Shown: positions 1 to 8,343 of the stretch, piece after piece | How positions within the stretch are numbered: the first letter of the stretch is position 1 | How the letters are laid out: each line of letters starts with the position of its first letter | Origin: Massilia yuzhufengensis | Lineage (GTDB): Bacteria > Pseudomonadota > Gammaproteobacteria > Burkholderiales > Burkholderiaceae_D | Assembly (NCBI RefSeq): GCF_900112225.1 | Contig: NZ_FOLD01000041.1 | Location: forward strand, 1 to 44,225 | DNA length: 44,225 nt | Reading direction: 5' to 3' | Notes under the pieces: generated by a model | The model's input: only the letters and a program-made list of their open reading frames with translations | The model's database searches: none | Told to the model about the DNA's origin: nothing | Made by a program: the position numbers and the translations under genes

Positions 1-342
1 TCGTTTCGCCGCCCGTTCTGCTGTAAGCGCATTGGATAATGCACCGGCACTCAAACATGTAAGACGTCTACAGGCGCGGCTCATCGGACCGATTGAGCAT
101 GACCGGGCAGCCGCGCCGGACGCTAACTTGGAGTCCACGGATACTGCGGTTTAGCATGGGCCTTGCAGCCCATACCCCGCCAATTTGCGGTGCCTTTGGG
201 CTGCCGCCTGACGGGTCACGTCCCAAACGAGCGAAAAGCAGGAAAAAGAAAGAAACGCTTGACGGGTCAATACATATCAGGGTGGCCGGGTCCTCCCGGC
301 CGCGCGTTCAGATCACATGTGCGTTCACGAGGCGGGGGCTAT
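1..342. other. Left-edge non-coding stretch with a REP-like repeat
   Basis: No gene is supported here. The plus-strand frame beginning at base 2 stays open to a TAG at 152-154 (50 codons). It could be the tail of a gene entering from the left, but it has no recognisable motif. A palindromic REP-like copy lies at 279-310, and a short GACGGGTCA motif occurs twice (near 209 and 260). Confidence 0.4.
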
Positions 343-386
343 TCAAGATTGGGTTGAACGCGCGGTCGGCGGAGCCGACCACCCTA
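279..386. repeat. Pair of inverted REP-like hairpins
   Basis: Two 31-32-nt copies of one motif face each other at 279-310 (plus) and 355-386 (minus). Each begins AGGGTGG, forms a 7-bp hairpin and ends GCGCGTTCA. The stems are GGCCGGG/CCCGGCC with loop TCCT (284-301) and, read on the plus strand, GGTCGGC/GCCGACC with loop GGA (364-380). The stem bases differ between copies but stay paired in both, so structure rather than sequence has been kept. The second copy lies inside the last codons of the acyltransferase gene. This is the architecture of bacterial interspersed REP pairs (BIMEs). Confidence 0.7.
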
Positions 387-1476
387 CGGTCCCGTCGCGG
401 GAACCGTAGTTGCGCCGCATCCGCAGGAATGGCTCCTCCACAATGTGGTAGCACAGCGTGGACAAGCCCCAGGTCGCGCCGTACGCCACCGCCAGCATGA
501 TGGCAGCATCCACCCACGGCATCCCGGTCGGCGCCACCAGCCCGATGCGGGTGGCGAAGATATGCAGCAGCCCCATGTGCAGCAGGTAGAACGAGAAGCT
601 GACCTTGCCGCCCTGGCTCAGCGCGCGCTCCACCACCCCGGGCAGGCGCGGCTGGAACGACACCCAGGCCACGATCAGCGCGGCCCAGCCGGCGCTTTCC
701 ACCATCGACCACCAGATCCAGAGCGAGGCCTTGGGCGCTGCGCCGAAGGGGGCGACCCGGTGCATCAGGGCGGTGTCCCACATGACGAAGGCGATGGCGG
801 CCACCAGCAGCACGGGGGCGAACCTGGCCAGCGGCGCGCGCCAGCGGGCCACCAGCATGGCTGCGGCCATGCCGATCAGGAACTGGTCGAAGCGGCCGAC
901 CCAGGTGCTGAAGAACATCAGCGTGCTGTTGTCGTTGACCGTGTACGCCGCCACCTTGAAGAAGGCCATCAGCAACAGCCAGCCGCCCAGGTAGGCGATG
1001 CCGCGCTCCATTGTGAAGCGCGCCAGGAAGGGGAAGACCATGTAGAACAGGAATTCCAGCGAAATGGTCCAGGCGGCGCCGGTGATCACGGTGCCCGAGG
1101 TCGGCGCCAGGCCAAGGTTGGAGGCGAACAGGTAGAGCAGGTCTTGCGGCGCGAACTTGTCGCGGCCGATCGAGGTGGCAACCAGGAAAATGACCAGGTA
1201 GAGCGGCAGGATCCGCAGCAAGCGGTTGCGCAGGAAGTCCTTGTACACGATCTGCCCCTGGTGCAGCGCGATCTGCATGAACAGGAAGCCCGACAGCGTG
1301 AAGAACAGGCCGACGCCGGTATGGCCTTCGGTGACCAGTGCGGTCCAGGGTCCGGTGAGGCGGATGCCGCCATTGCCGGCGTATTCAAGATGGAAATGGA
1401 ACAGGAAAACGAGGGTGGCGGCGAGCCAGCGCAGCTGGTCGATGCGCGGGTTGTACTGGATGTTCAGGGAATGCAT
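343..1476 (-). CDS. Acyltransferase 3 family membrane protein
   Basis: A 377-residue polytopic inner-membrane protein of the acyltransferase 3 (OafA/YrhL/NodX-like) family. These enzymes move acetyl or other short acyl groups onto surface polysaccharides. The N-terminus has the typical RIDQLRWLAATLVFLFHFH helix with histidines in the expected catalytic position. This is followed by GVGLFFTLSGFLF, the R-x10-R motif RNRLLRILPLYL, and roughly nine more hydrophobic segments. The C-terminal motif EEPFLRMRRN is also typical. The final ~14 residues (about GWSAPPTARSTQS) are encoded by a REP-like repeat, so the original stop may have been replaced or extended. The gene stands alone and is divergent from trhO. 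The acyl acceptor cannot be told from the sequence. Confidence 0.9.
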   Translation of the reverse strand: MHSLNIQYNPRIDQLRWLAATLVFLFHFHLEYAGNGGIRLTGPWTALVTEGHTGVGLFFTLSGFLFMQIALHQGQIVYKDFLRNRLLRILPLYLVIFLVATSIGRDKFAPQDLLYLFASNLGLAPTSGTVITGAAWTISLEFLFYMVFPFLARFTMERGIAYLGGWLLLMAFFKVAAYTVNDNSTLMFFSTWVGRFDQFLIGMAAAMLVARWRAPLARFAPVLLVAAIAFVMWDTALMHRVAPFGAAPKASLWIWWSMVESAGWAALIVAWVSFQPRLPGVVERALSQGGKVSFSFYLLHMGLLHIFATRIGLVAPTGMPWVDAAIMLAVAYGATWGLSTLCYHIVEEPFLRMRRNYGSRDGTVGWSAPPTARSTQS

Positions 1477-1552
1477 GGAATGAGTCCGGCCTGGCGGCCT
1501 GTTGTTCTAGTCCATGCATTCTAATGCGAAACAGGCTCCATTCCCCTTGGAA

Positions 1553-1583
1553 TTGCCGCACCCGCCACCAGCTGACTTATAAT
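1553..1583 (+). promoter_or_regulatory. Candidate sigma-70 promoter of trhO
   Basis: A consensus TATAAT at 1578-1583 lies 30 bp before the trhO ATG, with a weak -35-like TTGCCG at 1553-1558 (19-bp spacer). Transcription would begin near 1590, giving a leader of about 24 nt. Confidence 0.5.
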
Positions 1584-1613
1584 ATCCGGCTGTCTTCACC
1601 AGCCTTCCAGACT

Positions 1614-2501
1614 ATGTCTTCCGCAGCCATGCACGTCAATATCGCCGCCTACAAATTCATCACCCTCGACAATCTCGACGACCTGCGCCCGCAGTACCAG
1701 GAGCAGTGCAACGAGCTGGGGCTGAAAGGAACCATCCTGCTCACGCCGGAAGGCATCAATATGTTCGTGTCCGGCCCGCGCGAGCAGATCGACCGCTTCC
1801 TGGCCTGGGTCCGCAGCGACGCGCGCCTGGCCGACCTCGAGTGGAAGGAAAGCCTGTCCGGCGAGCAGTCTCACAAGCGCATGCTGGTGAAGATCAAGAA
1901 GGAAATCATCACGATGCGCATGCCGCTCATCAAGCCGGAACTCGGCCGCGCGCCTTCGGTCGACCCGAAGACGCTCAAGCGCTGGCTGGATGCGGGCCAT
2001 GACGACGAGGGCGTGCCGGTGGTGATGATGGAAACCCGCAATGCCTTCGAGGTCGATGTCGGCACCTTCGAGAACACGCTCGACTACCGCATCGACAAGT
2101 TCACCGAGTTCCCGGCCGTCGCGGCCCAGCACAAGGATGAGCTGGCCGGCAAGACGGTGGTGACCTTCTGCACCGGCGGCATCCGCTGCGAAAAAGCCGC
2201 GATCCACATGAAGGAAATCGGCTACGAGCGCGTGTACCAGCTCGACGGTGGCATCCTGAAGTATTTCGAGGAGGTCGGCGGCGAGCACTACCAGGGCGAC
2301 TGCTTCGTGTTCGACTACCGCACCGCGCTCAATCCCAAGCTGGAGCCAACCGAAACCGTGCAGTGCTTCGCCTGCCGCGCCGTGGTCACGCCGCGCCAGC
2401 AGTTGTCGCCGGACTATGTGTATGAAGTGTCGTGCCCGCATTGCGCGAAAGAGAACGGCCGCGCTGCCGTGGACGCGGGCCAGGAACCGGCCGCGCTGTA
2501 A
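1614..2501 (+). CDS. trhO: tRNA uridine(34) hydroxylase (rhodanese-like)
   Basis: A 295-residue protein of the TrhO/YceA (UPF0176) family, which hydroxylates U34 of tRNA to give ho5U, the precursor of cmo5U. The N-terminal alpha/beta domain (about 1-95) contains the family signature GLKGTILLTPEGINMFVSG. The rhodanese domain (about 125-225) has the active-site loop FCTGGIRCEKAA with the catalytic cysteine. The C-terminus has a CxxC...CxxC cluster (CFACRAVV, SCPHC). Length is close to family members. The open frame extends upstream to 1524, but a consensus -10 lies inside that extension, so the start is ATG 1614 or ATG 1629. Neither has a clear Shine-Dalgarno. The gene is monocistronic, with a hairpin just after the stop. 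Confidence 0.93.
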   Translation: MSSAAMHVNIAAYKFITLDNLDDLRPQYQEQCNELGLKGTILLTPEGINMFVSGPREQIDRFLAWVRSDARLADLEWKESLSGEQSHKRMLVKIKKEIITMRMPLIKPELGRAPSVDPKTLKRWLDAGHDDEGVPVVMMETRNAFEVDVGTFENTLDYRIDKFTEFPAVAAQHKDELAGKTVVTFCTGGIRCEKAAIHMKEIGYERVYQLDGGILKYFEEVGGEHYQGDCFVFDYRTALNPKLEPTETVQCFACRAVVTPRQQLSPDYVYEVSCPHCAKENGRAAVDAGQEPAAL

Positions 2502-2510
2502 TCCCTCGAC

Positions 2511-2535
2511 GGGTGGGCGACGATCGCGCCCACCC
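2511..2535 (+). terminator. Stem-loop after trhO
   Basis: GGGTGGGCG (2511-2519) pairs perfectly with CGCCCACCC (2527-2535) around a 7-nt loop, 10 nt after the trhO stop. No U-tract follows, so it may be a REP-type hairpin or RNA-stabilising element rather than an intrinsic terminator. Confidence 0.5.
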
Positions 2536-2612
2536 TGCGAATCCTTCCGGCCCCTGCCACGATCGTGCGCTGCCTGCGCCATATCGGCCTGCTGCAAGGT
2601 CCGGACTGCCTT

Positions 2613-2651
2613 AATAATATTTCAAAATACCGTAGTTTTTGAAATATTATT
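2613..2651 (-). terminator. AT-rich perfect inverted repeat after the small DUF4214 gene
   Basis: A 15-bp perfect inverted repeat (2613-2627 against 2637-2651, 9-nt spacer) made almost only of A and T, in a GC-rich genome. It abuts the stop codon of the minus-strand DUF4214 gene. It could end transcription from either side. An A/U stem is unusual for an intrinsic terminator, so a role in RNA processing or protein binding is also possible. Confidence 0.55.
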
Positions 2652-3227
2652 TCACACTAATTCCATGTCGTCGTAGCTGATCCCGGTCGGGGTGCCGACG
2701 ATGCGCGCAACCTCTGCGTCGATCAGGCCCAGGTCGGAGTACGTCGCGCCTGTCGCGAAGCTGTTCACCTTGGCAATGTAATCCACCGCGATCTGGGTTT
2801 TGACTCCCTGGTAGGCGGCAATCTCGGCATTGGTATCGATACGGTTGGTAAACAGTGTCGATACGCCTACCTTGGCGTTGTACGCGATCCGGTCGTTATT
2901 CTGCGCGCCCGCGGCGATGCCAGTGACCACGTTGCCGATGTTGATCGAGCCGTTGTTCCAGGCATTGGTCCAGTAATCGATGCCGGCCGCCTCCCCTACC
3001 CTGCCAAACAGGTTTTCATAGACTTCCGCCACGACGGCGCGGTTGTCCATGTTGCCGTAGGTCGCCTGGTATTCGGCCGAGCTGGAAAATGCAAGGGCGA
3101 TATTCTGGTAGCCGTTGGGATTGGTTTGCAGCCGGTTCGCCCAGAACGTCAGGCCGCCCGGGTCCGCGGGACGGCTGAAATATGCCACATACAGTTTCTG
3201 GACTTCGTTAACGTAGTCAGTTGCCAT
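2652..3227 (-). CDS. Small DUF4214 protein, likely type I secretion substrate
   Basis: 191 residues, no cysteine, no Sec signal peptide. Residues 5-150 form a DUF4214-type module (VNEVQKLYVAYFSRPAD, then FGRVGEAAGIDYWTNAWNN). The module is clearly homologous to the first ~170 residues of the large surface protein at 10053-14402. The C-terminus ends DDMELV, an acidic residue followed by hydrophobics, as in serralysin-type type I secretion signals. The start is ATG 3227 because GAGGAGG lies just upstream; an in-frame ATG at 3293 would bypass this site. A 6-bp hairpin (3238-3255) touches that ribosome-binding site. It lies downstream of the T1SS operon but is separated from it by 372 bp and a strong hairpin, so it probably has its own promoter. 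Its role is unknown; a small surface-layer partner of the large protein is one possibility. Confidence 0.8.
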   Translation of the reverse strand: MATDYVNEVQKLYVAYFSRPADPGGLTFWANRLQTNPNGYQNIALAFSSSAEYQATYGNMDNRAVVAEVYENLFGRVGEAAGIDYWTNAWNNGSINIGNVVTGIAAGAQNNDRIAYNAKVGVSTLFTNRIDTNAEIAAYQGVKTQIAVDYIAKVNSFATGATYSDLGLIDAEVARIVGTPTGISYDDMELV

Positions 3228-3599
3228 CACGGCCTCCTCATCAGGTTGGTGATGAAAATATACCGTAACACGCGAAACGGGGGCGCGTTTCACTCAGCGG
3301 TGTTCGACTAATTCCCCATTAAAATCAATGACATACAGAAATCAGTTGCGGGATTTTATGGTTTTTTGAGGCGTTTCGAGGCTCGCGTCGATCGCCCTGC
3401 GGATGAGCGCGAAGCGCGCTCCCATGCGGCTTGCGCAGGCACGCGCGGACGGTCGTCACCCATCTGTTGACTGGCTCGAAAAGATGTTCAGGTGAAAGAG
3501 AACAGGGGAGGAAGACGCCTGCATTACCAGTTCCTGGCGGACAGGATGTGGTAAGCGGGAGACTGTGCGGACCGGCCGGCGCCGGTCCGCACGGGCAGG
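3228..3599. other. Intergenic region between TolC and small DUF4214 genes
   Basis: No gene seen. On the minus strand a TATATT (3257-3262) precedes the DUF4214 gene by about 30 bp and is a possible -10, with no good -35. TCATCA-N6-TGATGA (3238-3255) forms a small hairpin in the leader. The TolC-side end holds the hairpin at 3565-3592. Confidence 0.4.
3565..3592 (-). terminator. Strong hairpin after the TolC gene
   Basis: GTGCGGACCGG (3565-3575) pairs perfectly with CCGGTCCGCAC (3582-3592), an 11-bp GC-rich stem with a 6-nt loop, 8 nt past the stop of the TolC-family gene. There is no U-tract. It probably marks the end of the T1SS operon. Confidence 0.55.
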
Positions 3600-4961
3600 T
3601 CAGCGGAAGTAGGCCGCGATTTCGCGGATTTCCTGGCTGCCGATATTGCTGGTCAGCGCGCGCAGGCGGAGCACCGCGATCAGGTAGGCGTAGCGTGCCT
3701 GGGCCAGGTCGCGCTGGCTGGTGAACAGTTGCTGTTGGGCGTTGAGCAGGTCGAGGTTGATGCGCACGCCGCCTTTGATGCTCTGCTCGGTGGCGGTCAT
3801 CAGGAGCTTGGCCGATTCCACGGCCTTCACCAGCGCATCGACCTTGCGCACGCTGCTCTGCAGCAGGCTGTGGGCCTTGCGCACCTCGACCGTGACCTTG
3901 TCGGTGCGCGCTTCGAGGTCGGCACGGGCGCGCTCGTAGTTCGCCGCCGCCTGCCTGGTCTGGGCGTTGACGGCGCCGCCGGAATAGATCGGGAAGTTCA
4001 CCTGCACCCCGATGCTGCGGTTCAGGTTTTCCTGGCCGCGGGTGTTGATGGTTTCGTTGTCACCCTTGCTGTAGGTGGCAATGGCATCGATACGGGGCAG
4101 GTGGCCCGCCTTCTGCCGCCCGATTTCCAGACGCGTGTTTTCCACCGCCAGGCGGGCTACCGCCAGCTCATTGTTGTTCTCGACCGCGCGCTTGCTCCAT
4201 TCTTCGAAGCTGCCTTCCATCAGCCCGCCGACGCGGAAGCCTTCGGACAGCTGGTCGAGCGTGCCGGCCTCGCCGCCGATGATCCCTTCCAGCACGGCGC
4301 GCTGGGCCACGGCGCCGTCCTGCGCCTCGATCAGCATGGCCTCTGCCAGGTCGAGCCGGGCCTGGGTTTCCAGCATGTCGGTGCGGGTGCCCTCGCCTTT
4401 TTCGAACAGGCGCTGGTTGACCTTCTGCTGCTCGGCGTAAGCGTCGCGCTGCACGCGCGCCAGCGCCACCTGCTCGTCGGAGAACAGCGCGTCCATGTAG
4501 GCGCTGACCACGCGCACCGCCACCTCGTTGGTGTCGGCCTCGAACTGCTCGGCGCCCTGGGCGGTCTGGACCTTGCCCTGGCGGTAGCGCTGCACCGCAT
4601 CCATGTTCAACAATGGCTGGCGCAGCTGGACCACCGACGAGCGGCTGATGTATTTCGGATGGTCGAGCTGGGTCCTGGGGCCGAGGAGCGTCTGCACGGT
4701 CGTTTCCTGGTCCATCACGTTCTTGCTGCCGTTGAAGCTGGCCGAGACGCTCGGCAACAGTCCGGAGCGGCCGAGGATGCGGATCTCCTTCGATCCCTCG
4801 TTCGCGTAATAGCCCATGCGGTAGGTCGGGTCGTTCTTCAGCGCGGCCTCGTAGGCCTGCTGCAGGCTGATCGCGCCGGCGTTGCCGGCGGCCAGCGCCG
4901 CGGCCACCGCCAGCGCGCATGCACGCATGCTTCCGATATGGCGTTTGAACAGTCGGCTCAC
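3600..4961 (-). CDS. TolC-family outer-membrane channel of the type I secretion system
   Basis: A 453-residue outer-membrane efflux/secretion protein of the TolC/PrtF/RsaF kind. It has a signal peptide (basic MSRLFKRH, then a hydrophobic Ala-rich segment ending near residue 30 at NAGA). The mature protein starts ISLQQAYEAALKNDPTYR, the usual opening of TolC proteins, and contains two long helical repeats with the characteristic LDLLNAQQQLFTSQRDLAQARYAYL motif near the C-terminus. It is the last gene of the T1SS operon, beginning 2 nt after the HlyD stop. With the ABC protein and the adaptor it would form a continuous channel from cytoplasm to outside. The probable cargo is the DUF4214 proteins on either side. 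Confidence 0.93.
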   Translation of the reverse strand: MSRLFKRHIGSMRACALAVAAALAAGNAGAISLQQAYEAALKNDPTYRMGYYANEGSKEIRILGRSGLLPSVSASFNGSKNVMDQETTVQTLLGPRTQLDHPKYISRSSVVQLRQPLLNMDAVQRYRQGKVQTAQGAEQFEADTNEVAVRVVSAYMDALFSDEQVALARVQRDAYAEQQKVNQRLFEKGEGTRTDMLETQARLDLAEAMLIEAQDGAVAQRAVLEGIIGGEAGTLDQLSEGFRVGGLMEGSFEEWSKRAVENNNELAVARLAVENTRLEIGRQKAGHLPRIDAIATYSKGDNETINTRGQENLNRSIGVQVNFPIYSGGAVNAQTRQAAANYERARADLEARTDKVTVEVRKAHSLLQSSVRKVDALVKAVESAKLLMTATEQSIKGGVRINLDLLNAQQQLFTSQRDLAQARYAYLIAVLRLRALTSNIGSQEIREIAAYFR

Positions 4962-4963
4962 GG

Positions 4964-6316
4964 TCAGTCCTCGCTCATCGACGACTGGGCGCGGTCGAAC
5001 ACCGGCTTGAGCAGGTAGTTCATCATGGTGCGTTCGCCGGTTTTCACGAACAGCTCCACCGGCATGCCCGGGATGATGTTCAGCTTGTGCTCGGCAATCT
5101 TCTTGGCGCCCTTCGGCGTCACCTTCACGCGCACCTTGTAGTACGGCATGCCGGTATGTTCTTCGATCGAACGGTCGGCCGACACCTGCACCACTTCACC
5201 ATCGATGTGCGGGGTCTTGTTGGTGTTAAACGCCGAGAACATCAGCTCCACCGGCAGGCCCGGGGACACCTTGTCGACCAGGTTGGTCGGCAGCTGGCCC
5301 TCGATCACCAGCGGGTCGCCGCTCGGCACGATATCCATCATCTTGAAGCCCGGCGGCACCACGCCGCCGTTGGTGAACACGGCCGAACTAACGACGACCC
5401 CATCAGCCGGCGACTTCACCTCCACGCCCTGCAGGTCGAATTTCTGCGCCTCGAGGCGCGCGGCCAGTGCCTCGGCTTCTTTCTGGAGTTCGGTCAGCTG
5501 GGTGCGGACTTCCTTCTGGTAGTCCGAAGCGCGCTGGGTGCGGCGCAGGCTCAGTTCCATCACCTGGCGCTGGGCGCGGCCGATGTTGCCGATGTCTTCC
5601 GAGATCGCGCCGCCCAGTTGGGCATAGGTGCGCTCCAGGTCGAGCAGGCGGTTGCGGGCGACGTAGCCTTCCTTGGCCAGGTCGCGCATGCCGGCGAGCT
5701 GTTCCTTCAGGAAGTTCATCTGGTCCTTCTTGCTGTTGCGCGATTCTTCCAGGCCACGCATCTGCAGCTTGAGGCCGGCAATGTTCTCGTCAATGCTCGA
5801 CTGTTCGCTCTGCAGCGACAACTGGCGCGACAGCAGGAGCTGCTCCTGCAGGCGCATCATCTCGGCCACGCGCGGATCGCTGCTGCGTTGTTTGAGCTCG
5901 GCCGGGAAGGCGATGCTGCGGCGGTTGTTCATCTCGGCGACCAGGCGTGCCTCGCTGGCGCGGGCAGTCAGGTACTGGCCTTCGGTCATCTCGAACGCCG
6001 ACTTCGCCATAATTTGGTTCATGCGCACCAGCACCTGACCGCGCTTGACCGTATCGCCGTCCTTGACCAGGATTTCCTGCACCGTACCGCCGGTCTGGTG
6101 CTGGACCGCCTGGCGGTTCGATTCCTTCGATACGGTGCCCGACAGCGGCACACCCTTGTCGAGCGGCGCCGTCAGCGCCCACAGCATGAAGCCGCAGAAG
6201 CCCAGCAGCACCACGATCCAGCCGACCCGCGCATAGCTGCGCGCATCGGTATTCACTTCCACCGGAGTCACGTCGTGCGAGACGACATCCGAGGTATCAC
6301 TCTTGAGCAGTTTCAT
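4964..6316 (-). CDS. HlyD-family periplasmic adaptor of the type I secretion system
   Basis: A 450-residue membrane-fusion protein (HlyD/PrtE/RsaE class). It has a short cytoplasmic N-terminus (about 1-30), one membrane helix (WIVVLLGFCGFMLWALTA), a lipoyl-like half-motif (GGTVQEILVKDGDTVKRGQVLV) and a long coiled-coil hairpin rich in Gln/Glu/Arg (about 110-290). The second half-lipoyl segment (VKSPADGVVV) and a beta-barrel C-terminus (IIPGMPVELFVKTGERTMMNYLLKPV) are typical of type I adaptors. Its ATG overlaps the ABC stop (TGATG), so translation is coupled, and it precedes the TolC gene by 2 nt. Length and domain order match the family. Confidence 0.95.
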   Translation of the reverse strand: MKLLKSDTSDVVSHDVTPVEVNTDARSYARVGWIVVLLGFCGFMLWALTAPLDKGVPLSGTVSKESNRQAVQHQTGGTVQEILVKDGDTVKRGQVLVRMNQIMAKSAFEMTEGQYLTARASEARLVAEMNNRRSIAFPAELKQRSSDPRVAEMMRLQEQLLLSRQLSLQSEQSSIDENIAGLKLQMRGLEESRNSKKDQMNFLKEQLAGMRDLAKEGYVARNRLLDLERTYAQLGGAISEDIGNIGRAQRQVMELSLRRTQRASDYQKEVRTQLTELQKEAEALAARLEAQKFDLQGVEVKSPADGVVVSSAVFTNGGVVPPGFKMMDIVPSGDPLVIEGQLPTNLVDKVSPGLPVELMFSAFNTNKTPHIDGEVVQVSADRSIEEHTGMPYYKVRVKVTPKGAKKIAEHKLNIIPGMPVELFVKTGERTMMNYLLKPVFDRAQSSMSED

Positions 6317-8145
6317 CAGTTGTTTTCTCCGGTAGCCGCATTCGCGGTTGCCTCTGCCTGGGCGCGCTGCTGCTGTTGCTGCTGCTGCGCCTGCTGGGCT
6401 GCCTGCTGTTGCGCGGCGCCCTGCTGGGCCGCCTGCTGCTGTGCCAGCATGGCCTTCTTGTTGGCATCCTGCAGCGCGCCCAGCACTTCATTGGTCGGGC
6501 CGAACATCTGGGCCGCGCCGTCGCGCATCAGGAGCAGCTTGCTCGTCACGCCCAGCACGGTAGTGCGGTGGGTGATCAGGACGATGGTCTTGCCGCGCTG
6601 GCGCAGGTCGGCCACGGCCTGCACCAGCGCCTGTTCGCCGATATCGTCCAGGTTCGAGTTCGGTTCATCGAGCACGATCAGCGACGGGTCGCCGTACATG
6701 GCGCGCGCCAGACCGATGCGCTGCTTCTGGCCGCCGGACAGGCCGGCGCCGCCGTCGCCCAGCTTGGTATCATAGCCGCCTGGCATGTGCAGGATCATGT
6801 CGTGCACGCCGGCACGGCGAGCCGCCAGCACCACTTTTTCCGAATCGATCTCGCCGAAGCGGGCGATGTTCTCGCTCACGGTGCCGCTGAACAATTCGAT
6901 GTCTTGCGGCAGGTAGCCGATGTGCGGGCCGAGTTCGCCCTTGTTCCACTGGTAGATGTCGGCGCCGTCCAGGCGCACCTTGCCCATCGCGGCCGGCCAC
7001 ACGCCGACCAGCAAACGCGCCAGGGTCGACTTGCCCGAACCGCTCGGGCCGATCACGCCGAGTACGTCGCCCGGATTGATGCCGAAGCTCAGGCCCTTGA
7101 TGATCGGGGCCTTGGAGCCCGGCGGGCCGGCGGTGACGCTTTCCACCGTCAGCGCGCCATTCGGCTTGGGCAAAGGCATGCCGGCGTCGCGGGCCGGGTT
7201 GGCTTCCAGGAGCTTGGTCAGGCGCTCGAAGGCGCTGCGGGTGCTGCTCCACGACTTCCACACGGCGATCACCTGCTGCACCGGCGCGAGCGCACGGCCC
7301 ACGAGGATCGATGCGGCAATCATCATGCCGGGGGTCATTTTGTTTTCGAGCACCAGCAAGGCGCCGAAGCCCAGCACCAGCGACTGCAGCGACACCTGCA
7401 CGAACTTGGTGGCGGAGGCCACCTTGGCAGCCTTTTCACTTGCTTCCGCCTGCAGCTGCAGGAACCTGCCGTGGGTTTTGTTCCAACGGCCGATCAGGTT
7501 CGGCAGCATCCCCATCGATTCGATGACTTCGGCATTGCGCAGGTTGTTGGTCGCCATCGTGGTCGAGGCGATCGCCATGCTGTTGGCTTCGGTCAGCGGC
7601 TTCTTGGTGACACGCTCGTTGACAACCGCCAGGATCACCAGGACCAGCGTCCCGCCCAGGGCGAAGAAACCAAGCGCCGGCGAGAAGAAGAAGATCACGA
7701 TCAGGTAGATCGGGAACCAGGGCGCATCGAAAAAGGCGAACAGTGCGTTACCGGTCAGGAACTGGCGCAGCGTGGTCAGGTCGCTCAGGGCCTGGCCGGC
7801 GTTGCCGCCGGCCTGCTTCAGGTTCTGCTCGAAGGCCGCGGTATAGACCCGCTTGTTCATGTTGATGTCGAACTTCGCACCGACGCGCACCAGCACGAAT
7901 GAACGCACCAGCTCGAGGCCGACCATCAGCAGGTAGGCGCCCAGCATCAGCACGGTCAGCATCACCAGCGTGAGCTCGTTGCGGCTGGCCAGCACGCGGT
8001 CGTACACCTGCAGCATGTACAGGGACGGCACCAGCATGAGCATATTGGTGATGGCGCTGAAAGTGCCGACCGTCCAGAACGTGCTCTTGAAAGCGAGCAG
8101 TGCCTGCTCGATCTCGTTTTTCTTGTTGAAAAGTTTGGTATTCAT
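6316..8145 (-). CDS. Type I secretion ABC transporter (permease/ATPase, PrtD/RsaD-like)
   Basis: 609 residues: six-helix membrane domain (about 20-310), then an ABC ATPase with Walker A GPSGSGKST (366-374), signature LSGGQKQ (469-475) and Walker B LIVLDEP (489-495). There is no N-terminal C39 peptidase domain, so it belongs to the PrtD/RsaD class that exports RTX proteases and S-layer proteins without leader cleavage. ATG 8145 is chosen over an in-frame TTG at 8226. A CRP box (8240-8255) and -10 GATAAT (8215-8220) place transcription start near 8208, which excludes the TTG. Unusual is the C-terminal tail (about 568-609), a low-complexity Gln/Ala run with seven consecutive glutamines. The gene heads the ABC-HlyD-TolC operon. 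Confidence 0.94.
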   Translation of the reverse strand: MNTKLFNKKNEIEQALLAFKSTFWTVGTFSAITNMLMLVPSLYMLQVYDRVLASRNELTLVMLTVLMLGAYLLMVGLELVRSFVLVRVGAKFDINMNKRVYTAAFEQNLKQAGGNAGQALSDLTTLRQFLTGNALFAFFDAPWFPIYLIVIFFFSPALGFFALGGTLVLVILAVVNERVTKKPLTEANSMAIASTTMATNNLRNAEVIESMGMLPNLIGRWNKTHGRFLQLQAEASEKAAKVASATKFVQVSLQSLVLGFGALLVLENKMTPGMMIAASILVGRALAPVQQVIAVWKSWSSTRSAFERLTKLLEANPARDAGMPLPKPNGALTVESVTAGPPGSKAPIIKGLSFGINPGDVLGVIGPSGSGKSTLARLLVGVWPAAMGKVRLDGADIYQWNKGELGPHIGYLPQDIELFSGTVSENIARFGEIDSEKVVLAARRAGVHDMILHMPGGYDTKLGDGGAGLSGGQKQRIGLARAMYGDPSLIVLDEPNSNLDDIGEQALVQAVADLRQRGKTIVLITHRTTVLGVTSKLLLMRDGAAQMFGPTNEVLGALQDANKKAMLAQQQAAQQGAAQQQAAQQAQQQQQQQRAQAEATANAATGENN

Positions 8146-8214
8146 TGGGTCCGTGAGAACGCTTGAGGGAATCCCCCCTGCACGTAAAGCGGACTCGGCA
8201 GGAGCGGGTGAGAC

Positions 8215-8255
8215 ATTATCGCTCAAACGCTTTAGAAAATGTGATGCACGTCACA
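8215..8255 (-). promoter_or_regulatory. CRP-type operator and -10 of the T1SS operon
   Basis: TGTGA-TGCACG-TCACA at 8240-8255 is a perfect CRP consensus core. It is flanked by AAAA and TTTT, giving 9-bp palindromic arms. On the minus strand GATAAT (8220-8215) follows after 19 bp, placing the box centre about 40 bp upstream of the expected start site, the class II activator position. The transcript would have a leader of about 60 nt before ATG 8145. Confidence 0.75.
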
Positions 8256-8276
8256 TTTTTTGGATATTTCGGCACG

Positions 8277-8302
8277 CAAAATTCCCACCCAGGCGGGTGG
8301 GA
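8277..8302 (-). terminator. Terminator of the methyltransferase gene
   Basis: TCCCACCC (8283-8290) pairs with GGGTGGGA (8295-8302) around a 4-nt loop. Read on the minus strand, the stem is followed by ATTTTG. It lies 42 bp past the methyltransferase stop and just before the T1SS promoter, separating the two units. Confidence 0.65.
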
Positions 8303-8343
8303 GTGTGGTAGGACAGCGACATCCGCGTGGCGGAGAATCTGCG

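Noticed and set aside
8146..8226. TTG start for the T1SS ABC protein giving 27 more residues
   Set aside because: It lies upstream of the predicted transcription start; the added residues are not conserved-looking and no ribosome-binding site precedes it.
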